NCBI GenBank assembly: GCA_037179515.1
Contig: JAXCGZ010021071.1
Coordinates: 1-64,000, forward strand
DNA from: Halocaridina rubra
Taxonomy: Eukaryota > Arthropoda > Malacostraca > Decapoda > Atyidae
DNA: 64,000 nt
Direction of reading: 5' to 3'
The notes under the pieces were generated by a model. That model made no database searches, was not told the origin of the DNA, and saw nothing but the letters and a program-made list of their open reading frames with translations. Within the stretch, counting starts at the first letter, position 1; each line of letters starts with the position of its first letter. Positions 33,935-47,730 of the stretch are shown in pieces. A program made the position numbers and the translations under genes.

Positions 33935-35139
33935 ATGCCACCCAAGCGGCCTTCATCTTCTAAGGCTTCTGGTAGTGAGCGTAAGCGGCAAAGGAAGATG
34001 TTGACCATAGCAGATAAGGTAACACTGTTAGATATGCTGAAGGAAGGAAGAAGTTTCTCGGTTGACGGCTGCCATTTCGGCATCAACGAATCTACTGTTC
34101 GCTACGTCAAGAAGGACGAAGTGAATATCAGGACACCAACTCTTACTTTTAACAAAACAACGAAAAGGGTCGTAACACCCCGCAATAAGAAACTAGTGCA
34201 GAGGGAATCTGCTTTGGCCCTGTGGATTGCTGATTGCAGGAAGAAGAATATCAGCTTAGACACCAGTATCATACATACAAAGGCGAATAAGCTGTATGAG
34301 ACATTCGCTGCAAACGAACCCGACGATGACAGTGGCAACCGTGAGGAGGAGGAGAAAGAAATGGAAGAACCACAACCAGGACCGTCCAGCGATTCTTCAC
34401 CGCGGAAAATATCGTTCGTTGCTAGCAAGGGATGGCTCGCCAAATTTCAAAAACGTATTGGCCTAAAGAGTGTTTCGGTGCATGGTGAAGCTGCCTCTGC
34501 AGATACAGCTGCAGCTGAAGATTATGTGAATAGCGACTTCAAGAAAATTATAGAGGAAGGCGGTTATGCTCCTCAGCAAGAGTTCAACATGGATGAGACT
34601 GGGTTAGTTTGGAAGAGAATACTGTCTCGCACTTTTCTTTTCAAGGAAGAAGCTAAAGCCCCTAGATTTAGAGCGCACAAACACAGTGTTACCCTCGTCA
34701 TGTGCTGGAATTCTGCAGGCGTTATGTTAAAGCCAGGGCTTATCTATATGTCAAAGAACCCTAGAATAAAAATAAGAATCTGCTGCCAGTGTACTGGATG
34801 CATAACCTAAGGCCTGGATCACGAAAAGCCTCACATCGGACTGATTTTACCAATGCTTTATCCCTCAGGTCTGAAGAAGAGGAAGAACAACAACAGTAAG
34901 CGCACGATGAAGTCGATAAACCTGGCCTTACACTTGAACGGCTGGCAGCCATGTATAACATGGCCAAAGAACTCCAACAACTGTCGCAGGAGTGGAACGT
35001 TGATTCGGTTCGTTCGGTGCACTTCTGCAATATTATCGATGATACCATGACTCCTAACAAGACCCTCTTCACACAAAAGAAGAAACAGCGACAGCAACTC
35101 CCCATCATCATGTTCTTCTCTTGCAAAAAGCAGCCGTAA
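33935..35139 (+). pseudogene. Tigger transposase, longest open N-terminal copy
   Basis: 291 codons open from the ATG at 33935: basic N terminus, pogo/CENP-B-type helix-turn-helix (ADKVTLLDMLKEGRSFSVDG, HFGINESTVRYVKKDE), second DNA-binding part with ALALWIADCRKKNISL, Glu-rich linker, FQKRIGLKSVSVHGEAAS, and the first catalytic aspartate in FNMDETGLVWKR. A frameshift near 34770 leads to a stop at 34810. A deletion near 34868 removes the second and third catalytic aspartates; the acidic and Gln/Lys-rich C terminus follows to 35139. Family role: cut-and-paste transposition into TA. This copy cannot be active. Confidence 0.9.
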
Positions 35140-35159
35140 AGCTGTCATTGGCTGTGCAG

Positions 35160-35380
35160 CATGTAAACGTCATCATCACGTCATTCACGGTAAGCTTACC
35201 TATCACGTTCATATAGCTTTACGCTTGCGCGCTGTTATTTATGGTAAACCTACCTGTCACACTCATATAAATTTACGCTTGCATGCTGTTATTAAGAAAG
35301 TAAAGGGTGAGTTGTTAACAGTGCAGGGAGGGTTTATACAGTAAAGGTAAAAATAAATGTAAAATACCTGTAATAAATAT
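35160..35380 (+). repeat. 3' subterminal units of Tigger (source of the satellite)
   Basis: Two consecutive partial units marked TTACCTATCACGTTCATATA and AACAGTGCAGGGAGGGTTTA between the transposase stop and the 3' terminus. Same order of motifs as one unit of the satellite arrays read on the minus strand. Matching single or double units lie at 19060-19230, 35680-35800, 60410-60640 and 60900-61120. Confidence 0.85.
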
Positions 35381-35456
35381 GTTGCTGCTACTCTGCGGAT
35401 TTTCACCTATCGCGGGTGGTCCCAGATCGTAATACCCAGGATAAATGAGGGATTAC

Positions 35457-35575
<119 letters not shown>

Positions 35576-35817
35576 TGATCCCTAGTTTATCGCGGGGGTT
35601 CGGTTCCGGGACCAGCGAATTTCCACAAAGTAGGATCACCCTATATACAAAGGTATTTACATATATTTTTATCTTTAAGGCATAAACCCTCCCTGCACTG
35701 TTAAAAAACCACCCATTACTTTATTAATAACAGCATGCAAGCATAAATTTATATGAACGTGAAAGGTAACCTTACCGTGAATGAGGTGATGATGACATGT
35801 ATAGATTCCAGAGGAAA

Positions 35818-37608
35818 TTATTCCACAGCCAATGACAGCTTTACGGCTGCTTTTTTGCGAGAGAAGAACATAGTAAAGGGGAGTTGCTGTCGCTGTTTCT
35901 TCTTTTGTTGGAAGGTAGTCTTGTAAGGAATCATGGCATCGTCGAGAAGATTGCAGAAGGTCTCCGAAAGAACCATATTATCGTCATGTTCTTGCGAGAG
36001 TTTTTGGACTGCTTTCACATGTTCATACATGGCTGCCAGCCGTTCGAGTGTAAGGCCAGGTTCTTCGATTTCTTCATGTATTTCCTCAAGTTGGTGTTCT
36101 TCCTCTTCCTCGCTTGCTGATTTTGTAATTTCCTCCAAGTCTTCAAGAGTCAAAGGCTGTGAGTAGCAATCAATCAGTTCATTGTCATCTTCATGAGTCA
36201 TATCTTTAAAGCCTTCTCCTCCTAGCAATGCAATCAACTTCACAGGTTTTGCAACTGCTGAGTTATGGACTTTGTCAGGAGCGAAGCCCTTGTAGTCGTA
36301 GATGCCTTCAGGCCACAAGTTCTTCCAGCTGACATTGATTGTGGCCGGCTTCATATCATTGACTGCTTTCTGAATATTTTGAAGGCATGTAGCAATCGTG
36401 TAGTTACGCCAGTAAATCTTCATTGAGAATTCTTTGTCCGAATCCATGGATTCAACCAGGTTTGCCAAGGCATTTTGTGTGAAGAGGGCCTTGAACACAC
36501 GAATAACGCATTGATCCATAGGCTGAATCAGTGATGTCGTATTCGGTGGCAGGAACTCTACTTGAACACTGTTATACTCGACATTTATTACGTGCCCACC
36601 AGCATTATCCATCAAAAGAAGGACTTTAAATTCAAGGCCCTTTTCTGCAAGATAAATTTTGACCTGAGGGATAAAGCATTGGTGAAACCAGTCCGATGTG
36701 AGACTTTTCGTGATCCAGGACTTAGGGTTATGCAGCTAATACACTGGCAGCAGATTGTTATTCTTCAAAGCCCTAAGGTTCTTTGACTTGTAGATAAGCC
36801 CAGGCTTTAACATGAAGCCCGCAGCATTCCCACACATGATGAGGGTAACATGGTCTTTGTGCACTTTAAATCCCGGGGCTTTAGCTTCTTCCTTGAAAAG
36901 AAAAGTGCGAGATGGCATTCTCTTCCAAAATAACCCAGTCTCATCCATGGTAAACACTTGCTCAGGAGCATATTCCCCTTCAGCGATAATTTTCTTAAAA
37001 TCGTTGTTCACATAATCTTCAGCTGCAGCTGTATGTGCAGAGGCAGCTTTGCCATAAACTGATACGCTCATTAGGCCATAGCGTTTTTGAAATTTGGCGA
37101 ACCATCCCTTGCTTGACACGAATGATTGTTTTCTCGTGGAGAATCGCTGGAGGGTCCTGGTTATGGGTCACCAATATCTTCATCTCTCTCCTCCTCTCCT
37201 AGATCGCCACTGTCATCGTCGGGTTCGTTTGCAGCAAATGTATCGTACAGTTTCTTCGCCTTTGTTTGTATGATATTGCTGTCTATGATGATGTTCTTCT
37301 TTCTGCAATCAGCAAATCCACAGGGCCAAAGATTCCATCCACACTATTATCTTATTGTGGAGTGTTACAACCTTCTTCGCCGTTTTACCAAATGATATAG
37401 TCGCTGTTTTCCTGATATTTACCCTGTCCTTTTTGATGATGCGAACAGTAGATTTGTCGAGGCCAAAATGGCGGCCGACATCCGAGAACCTTCTTCCTTC
37501 CTTCAGCATATCTAACAGTTTTACCTTATCTGCTATGGTCAATATCTTCCTTTGCCACTTAGGCTCACTACCAGATGTCTTAGGAGATGAAGGACGCTTG
37601 GGAGGCAT
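35818..37608 (-). pseudogene. Tigger transposase, subfamily 2, nearly complete
   Basis: ATG at 37608; all main segments lie in one frame. Segments: ADKVKLLDMLKEGRRFSDVG helix-turn-helix (37608-37309), FQKRYGLMSVSVYGKAAS, first aspartate in FTMDETGLFWKR, second in LLMDNAGGH, third in FLPPNTTSLIQPMDQ, then the Trp-Lys-Pro-Glu segment and acidic C terminus ending near 35818. Damage: a one-base shift at ~37315 that is compensated before 37119, and an in-frame stop near 36736. All three DDD catalytic residues remain. Expected product ~590 aa, related to TIGD1-type and pogo DDE_1 proteins. Confidence 0.9.
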
Positions 37609-37839
37609 TGCAGAGTTTGAAATACGTGAGTGAAAAAATCACAAGGACAACATATTAAAAATCAAAACGCAAACGGCGCACATGTGAGTTAGACTGAACG
37701 GGTGAGGCGAGACAATGGAAGATGGTGGGAGACCCAAGCTTCATTCAAAAAACCAATCAGTCCCCATGATACAGAACATACAGAAAAACAATTATGTGAT
37801 TCGTCGTCTCCCACCTTTCAGCCAATAGCATCCCAAGAA

Positions 37840-38260
37840 CTATCTCACGTGCGAGCCTTTGCGTTTTCCAAGACGCCAATGCAGTGTATGCTATCGTACA
37901 GTATTTCACATGGTGCAATACTGTGAGTTATATGTTTAAATTTATGTTTTGTACTATTTAATTATTCTTAGGCTAGGAAATACTTTTTTTAACAATAAAA
38001 TAATGAAAACACTGGAAATTTTATTATGTACTAGCTCACGTAGGTGCGACCCTTTTTGTTTTCCGAAGCGGTGATACTGGTATCGTATTTTACATGGTGC
38101 AAAGTTACATGTTTAAATTTATGTTTTTTACTATTTTTTACTGTTTTATTATTCTTAGGCTAAGAAATACATTTTTATATCAATAAAATAATTAAAATAC
38201 TGGGAATTTTAATAAGTGCTAGCTCAGGTAGGTGTGACCCTTTGTGTTTTCCGAAACTTC
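37840..38260 (-). repeat. 5' subterminal repeat of Tigger, about three tandem units
   Basis: Units of ~165-180 bp marked CTAGCTCACGTAGGTGCGAC, CATGGTGCAATACTG and TTATTATTCTTAGGCTAAG. Single copies occur at the 5' side of other Tigger copies; multiple tandem copies occur here and at 3590-4080, 21450-21920, 24200-24640, 41090-41960 and 63050-63460. Confidence 0.87.
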
Positions 38261-38373
38261 GATATATAATTATTATTATTATTATTATTTTTTTAATTTT
38301 TTATTTTTTTGCCAAAAAAAATCCGCGATGCATTGAATTCAGGATAGGTGAACCGCAAAATAGCGAGGGATTA

Positions 38374-39001
<628 letters not shown>

Positions 39002-39706
39002 TTCCTTCAATTATCGCGAAGGTTCGGTTCTGGGACCCGGCGCGAGACAGGAAAATCGTGGAGTAGGATCAGCCTATATGTACATAGATATTTTAATTTA
39101 TTTTTACGCTTACACCGTATAAACTGTATAAACCCTCCCTGTACTGTTATCAAACCACCCTTTACTTCATAAATAACAGCATGCAAGCGTTAATTTATAT
39201 GACATACTCATGTACATAGGTATTTTACAATTATTTTTACGTTTACTATATAAACCCTCCCTGCACTGTTAAAAAACCACCCTTTACTTTATAAATAACA
39301 ACATGCAACGTAAATTTATATGTACGTGAGAGGTAAACTTGCCTTATCTGTTATGGTTAACATTTTCCTTTGCCACTTAGGCTCACTACAAGAAGCCTTA
39401 GAAGATGAAGGATGCTTGGGAGGCATTGCAAAGGTTATAATATGCGAGTAAAAAAATCACAAGCAAAACGTATTAATAAGCACAACGTGAACAGCGCACA
39501 CATGAGTTAGACTGAACGAGTGAGGCGAGACAATGGAAGATTGCGCAACCATTGTCCGAAACGCTGATAGCGGTATCGTATTTTACAAGTTGCAATACTG
39601 TTAGTATTTATGTTGTTTACTATTTTTTACTGTTTTATTATTCTTAGGCTAAGAAATACGTTTTTTTTATCAATAAAGTCATGAAACTACTGGAAATTTT
39701 AATATA

Positions 39707-40046
39707 CAGTGATCCCCCGCTGGATCGCGTTTCTTGGTTCGTGTTTTCACAGTGCCACGATATTTTTTTGGCAAAAATAATTGTAAAATACCTATGTACA
39801 TGAGTATGTCATGTAATTACCACTTCATTCACCGTAATTTTATCTATCGCTTTTATATAAATTTACGTTGCATGCTGTTATTTATGAAGTAAAGGGTGGT
39901 TTGTTAACAGTACAGGGAGGGTTTATACAATGTAAACGTAAAAATAAATTAAAATATCTATGTACATATACGCTGATCCTACTTTGCGGTTTTCCTGTCT
40001 CGTGCCGGGTCCCGGAACGGAACTACCGCGATAAGGGGGGATCACT
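39707..40046 (+). mobile_element. ~340-bp Tigger-type MITE
   Basis: CAGTGATCCCCCGCTGGATC at 39707 to GGGGGGATCACTG near 40047, preceded by TA. Only the two termini and about two 3' subterminal half-units remain; no transposase and no 5' subterminal repeat. Inserted in the 5' subterminal repeat of the surrounding element. Confidence 0.83.
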
Positions 40047-40088
40047 GTGATTACCTAATTGTGTTTACGGGAAAGAGCCCAAAGCTCA
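40047..40088 (-). mobile_element. Minimal LINE tail (~42 bp)
   Basis: GTGATTACCTAATTGTGTTT then CGGGAAAGAGCCCAAAGCTC matches 27634-27675, the extreme 3' end of the minus-strand LINE. It directly abuts the end of the 340-bp MITE. Confidence 0.8.
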
Positions 40089-40778
40089 TATATGCTAGCT
40101 CACGTAGGTGCGACCCCAATACATTGTACGCTATCGGACACAATTTCACATGATGCAATACTGTGAGTTATATATCTAAAGTTATGTTTTTTACTATTCT
40201 TTACTGTTTTATTACTCTTAGGCTATTGTTTTATCAAAAAAATAATGAAAATCTCAATATGTAGTATCTTACGTAGGTTCGACCCTTTTCGTTTTCCGAA
40301 ACACTGATACCGGTATCGTATTTTACATGGTGCAATACTGTTAGTATTAATGTTTTTTACTATTTTTTACTGTTTTATTATTCTTAGGCTAAGAAATAAG
40401 TTTTTTTTATCAATAAAATCATGAAACTACTGGAAATATAAATATATATGCTAGCTCACGTAGCTGCGACCCCAATACATTGTACGCTATTGGACACTAT
40501 TTCACATGATGCAATACTGTGAGTTATACTGTATATCTAAATTTATGTTTTCTACTAATTTTTACTGTTTTATTATTCGTAGGCTGGGAAATAAATTTTT
40601 TGTTGTTAATTAGATAATGAAATGTTTTTTCAATAAAAAAAAAAATGGAAATACTGAGAATTTTTTTTTTAATATTTTAATTTTTTGCATATACCCACCC
40701 CCCCAAAAAAAAAATTGCCAAAAAAAATCGCGGTACAGTGAAAACGCGAGCCGAGAAACGCGATACAGCGAAGGATCA

Positions 40779-43084
<2,306 letters not shown>

Positions 43085-43600
43085 AAAAAAAAAAAAATTA
43101 TGCAATGCCTAAATCTACCATATGACAGATTAAAAAAACTTAATCTACATTCTCTAGAGGGGCACAGAGTTAGGGGGGATATGATTGAGGTGTATAAATG
43201 GTTTAAAGGGATTAACAAGGGTGATATTAATAGTTTTAAAAATTCATGATCAAACCAGAACTCGTAATGGGTAATGGATTTAATCTTGATAAATTTAGGT
43301 TCAGAAGGGAAATTGGTGAAAACTGGCTTGGTAATACCGTAGAGTATTCCTAGTAGGATAATAAATTCCAATACCTTAGACACCTTCAAATGTAGATTAG
43401 ATAGACATATGACAGAGGTAGGGTGGGTATGAAGAGATTAGTGTTTATTAGAAAAATCATAAAAAGAAAAATAGAATAAATAAGTAGAGTAGAATAGAAT
43501 AGGTTAGACATGCTGAAAATATCATTAAAAAATGGAACTGCCTCGTGTGTGCCAGTAAGCATGTTGCAGTGTCCCCTATTCTTATGTTCTTAATATTTTC
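43085..43600 (+). pseudogene. CR1/L2-like LINE 3' fragment with 3' UTR
   Basis: Same ORF2 tail as 25396-25740 (LPYDRLKKL, RGDMIEVYKWFKGIN, NGFNLDKFRFRRE), with a one-base frameshift at ~43230. It extends further into a 3' UTR ending CTTATGTTCTTAA at ~43592. The repetitive TTATGTTCTTA ending is typical of CR1/L2-group tails. Confidence 0.8.
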
Positions 43601-44600
<1,000 letters not shown>

Positions 44601-44619
44601 ATTTTTTTTTTTTGGGGTG

Positions 44620-44623
44620 GGGC
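44620..44623. repeat. Target-site duplication GGGC, left copy
   Basis: GGGC before the 5' LTR and GGGC at 51373-51376 after the 3' LTR. Joining the flanks gives a poly(T)-G run followed by ATTATTTGCG, resembling the uninterrupted repeat at 27226-27260. Confidence 0.75.
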
Positions 44624-45376
44624 TGTCACATGACTGAAGTCGTGCTGAAGCCAGAATCTGAAACTGTAACAAGTCGTGAAGAGAAACGTGAGAGGCTAGA
44701 GGTCAAGGGTGAAATAGAATACTCTCCCAGTTGTTTATCTGGGTACGGTAAACAGATCCAGGGGGCTTAGCACCTGGCTGGATCCATAGGGCTTAGCACC
44801 TGGCTGAACCCAGGTGCTTTAGCATAGGGCTTAGCCACCCGGCGTCAAGTGCCTCAAGAGTGTGGGAAAGACCCAGAATGTGGCCCTGCCCAAAATCACA
44901 AGTAACCCTATATGCCCTGGAGGGATACCCAATAGCCACGCTCTGACCTGGAACTTTTCTGTTCTATAGGCCAACTGAAATAGCCCTTCCCCCAAGAGGA
45001 GGGACCTCTCTTTGAACCTGAAGGCAATTGGCAGAAGTAGATTTAGCGACACACCCTGCCCTTTGGGGTATTTCAAGCATCCCCATGGCAGCCAGAAAGG
45101 AGTCAGAGAGCGACAGTTAGTCAGAATAGTACCAGGGGCACGAATAGATCTTAGATTTTGATAGTCGTAGGGTGGGGGGCATTGAGGCGTCGAAGATGTT
45201 GTACTCCAGAATACACTAAGATAAAGGAACCACTGCTTGTCCATTCTTACCTTGCACCCTTCTGGTGCTAATATTAACGTAGTGAGAAGAATTCATCACG
45301 ACAACTGGTGACACGCGGTGGAATGGTAATCAACTTCACGTCAAACTGGTGGGCAGCGGTAGAATTCCTCACGACA
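44624..45376 (+). repeat. 5' LTR (753 bp)
   Basis: TGTCACATGACTG to CTCACGACA; matches 50620-51372 over the whole length without visible indels. Contains repeated CTTAGCACCTGGCTG units near 44766-44820 and internal TGGTGACACG and TGGTGGGCAGCG that resemble the primer site beyond the LTR end. Confidence 0.93.
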
Positions 45377-45378
45377 AC

Positions 45379-45396
45379 TGGTGGCAGCGCAGTACG
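45379..45396 (+). other. Candidate primer binding site
   Basis: TGGTGGCAGCGCAGTACG starts two bases after the 5' LTR. The same TGGTGGCAGC lies two bases after the LTR of the truncated element at 63462. By acceptor-stem logic it could fit a tRNA beginning GGCAGC, possibly a leucine tRNA; this is inference. Confidence 0.55.
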
Positions 45397-45469
45397 GATC
45401 AGACGCCTGGAAAACATACGAAGAGACCCTCATATCAGAAGAATCCAGTGCGAAGAAAAGAAAATAAGA

Positions 45470-46084
45470 ATGGCAAACGCAGAAATCCAACATCTCCCAA
45501 TTCAAGAAATGAGTGACGAGGCAAAACACCGGAGAATTCTCGAACTGGAGGAGTACGTGCGGCGCCTACAAACTCCTGCCGACGCCGCTCCATCGAAAAG
45601 GAACTTGGTCAACGCCGACAGAGAAACCGACGCCTCAAACATCGACGAACAGCCTGCCACTCCGAGCCCCGTGGTGACACAGGGAACGCAGCAGGACGAG
45701 CCCCCACCCCGTGCCCTGGTTGTAAAGGCACCTCGAATCAAAAATTCACCTTTATCCCTCGACGGCGCAAATGTAAAAGACCTCGAATGTCCGTCCATAA
45801 TTCCCGCTGCCGACTTCCTGAAATACTTGGGTCTGCGGATGAGAAGTGACGAGTGGTCAAACAGAGAATATTATGAAACTTTTAAGGAACTATTCCCAAG
45901 ATATTTCTTAGTAAGCCGAAGTGTGACCGGGGCATTGAGTGAAAATGCCCATTACAAGAAATATAAGTTGCCGGATCCGACCAAGAAGATGGCGATTCGT
46001 CGATTTTACTCGAGAGAAGAAGGAGAACCCCCTCCTTCCTTGCCTTCTGCCGAGAAGTCCTTCAGGATCACCTCCTTAAAATAG
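45470..46084 (+). CDS. gag-like protein of the LTR element (204 aa)
   Basis: The frame is open from 45308, but the ATG at 45470 is chosen because 45308 lies inside the LTR and the 63851 ATG of the related element aligns here (both followed by an Asn/Ala-Glu start). The protein starts with a helix-rich segment (MSDEAKHRRILELEEYVRRL), then a Pro/Thr-rich disordered stretch, then ADFLKYLGLRMRSDEWSNRE with aromatic residues, then a basic C terminus. No zinc knuckle and no recognised domain. Position after the primer site is the reason for calling it gag-like; it might instead be a captured or novel ORF. Confidence 0.55.
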   Translation: MANAEIQHLPIQEMSDEAKHRRILELEEYVRRLQTPADAAPSKRNLVNADRETDASNIDEQPATPSPVVTQGTQQDEPPPRALVVKAPRIKNSPLSLDGANVKDLECPSIIPAADFLKYLGLRMRSDEWSNREYYETFKELFPRYFLVSRSVTGALSENAHYKKYKLPDPTKKMAIRRFYSREEGEPPPSLPSAEKSFRITSLK

Positions 46085-47633
46085 CTAAGTACTTGTGATC
46101 TGTATCCAGTGAGTAATGGGACAATTAGTAAAAGAAATTGAGGTCGGTGGACGCCGCCATTTTATCTTGTAGTTATGCTTTGACTCAGCCAACCAGCCTA
46201 TGAGGGGTGTGGCGCCTAATAAGTTAATAAAAGTAGAATTTCTGTACCCATTACTAACATGGATAATTTGTACTAATAGCTATAAGCAGTAATAAACTCC
46301 ATTTTTTGTTATAATTTGAGTAATATAAAGTAATTGCATTTAAAGGGTGTTCCATTTATTTGTATTAATGCCTAAATTGAATTATAAGAACGCGAATGTA
46401 TTGATTTTAATTGAAAATTTAATATACGTGCAATCACTATTACAGTATATTAATTTCTTAAGCGTAAGAATTATAGTGAGAAATATACTTGCATCTGCTT
46501 TTAAGTTTTTCATAGACCACGTGTGATTTCCGAGAAAGGAATGCGTTAGTGACCAATCGATCTCCCAACCTCGTTATTATAAATATGTAGTAATTGTACT
46601 GATCTTTGATATTTAAAGTACGTGTAAAGTCATTTTTATATTAATCTCTTAAAGTGTAATATTTTGGAGTGAGAAAAGAAAGACATAAATGACAGATCGT
46701 TCTTTTTGTGTTATTATGATGAAGAAATTAATATTATGATACGTGTGTGGCATCTCTTTTGGAAGAATAAGAAATTCTGTGATATTGTTTAGAGATGAGT
46801 TTTTTAAATTTTGCGCTACGCAGGCGATAGTAAAAGTAATTTAGAGTGAATTTGTGCTGTCCTGGAATAGGGGAGGTTTTTCAGTGTCACCCAAACGTAG
46901 CTTCAAGGGAGTAGAATGTTTGTTTGTTTGTTAGAATGGGACCTAGGACTGGTGAGGCAGTCATGTGACCGCACGGCCCAACCGAGATTTCACCTTTACA
47001 CTTCTTCAGAGTGGTAGGAGAAGGGAAACCAACGTTGTAAATAAAAGGGAATGCAAGTTTGAAAGGGATGCAGCGAGTGAGGCAGAGAATGAGTATGAAT
47101 GACTGGGGGTATAATGGGGGGTTGCTCTAGGGGGTGAAATCGCGGAAAGCACCGTTAGGAAGCATGATTGAGGGAGTCAGCGAGGATTGTTCCCCTGCTC
47201 CACCGGGTCCTTCTGCATGCCATATCAGAGTATTTTATGGGAGGTGATGCGCTGTGGCAATATCTATTGAGGGATATTTTTGAGAAAATGATTCTCCACC
47301 TGCCCAGATATGGTTGAGATGCCAAGTTTGTTTTATTTTTGTTTTGTCCCCTACTCCGCCAATGAGATTATTATTTGATTTGCGAGAGTTCCAAGATAGA
47401 TATTACGTGATAAAGGACGTGAATCTATGAATGATTCTTTATTTTCTTTGCTAGCTGCAGTATATACATTATTTGTCTGAAGAGATATGTTAGATTGATA
47501 AAATAAATCTTTGCGAGTTTTAGCCATGATAATGTTTATCAAAATTATTTCAGCTTGGTCATAAAGAAAGAGTGAGCTGACACGAAATGACAAGAATGTC
47601 ACCCAGCCGTTTCCCGTATTTGAGATAGTAGAA

Positions 47634-47730
<97 letters not shown>

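Noticed and set aside
44831..45244. 137-codon minus-strand ORF in the 753-bp LTR, present in both LTRs
   Set aside because: Conserved only because the LTRs are nearly identical; no recognisable domain and it lies antisense within regulatory sequence.
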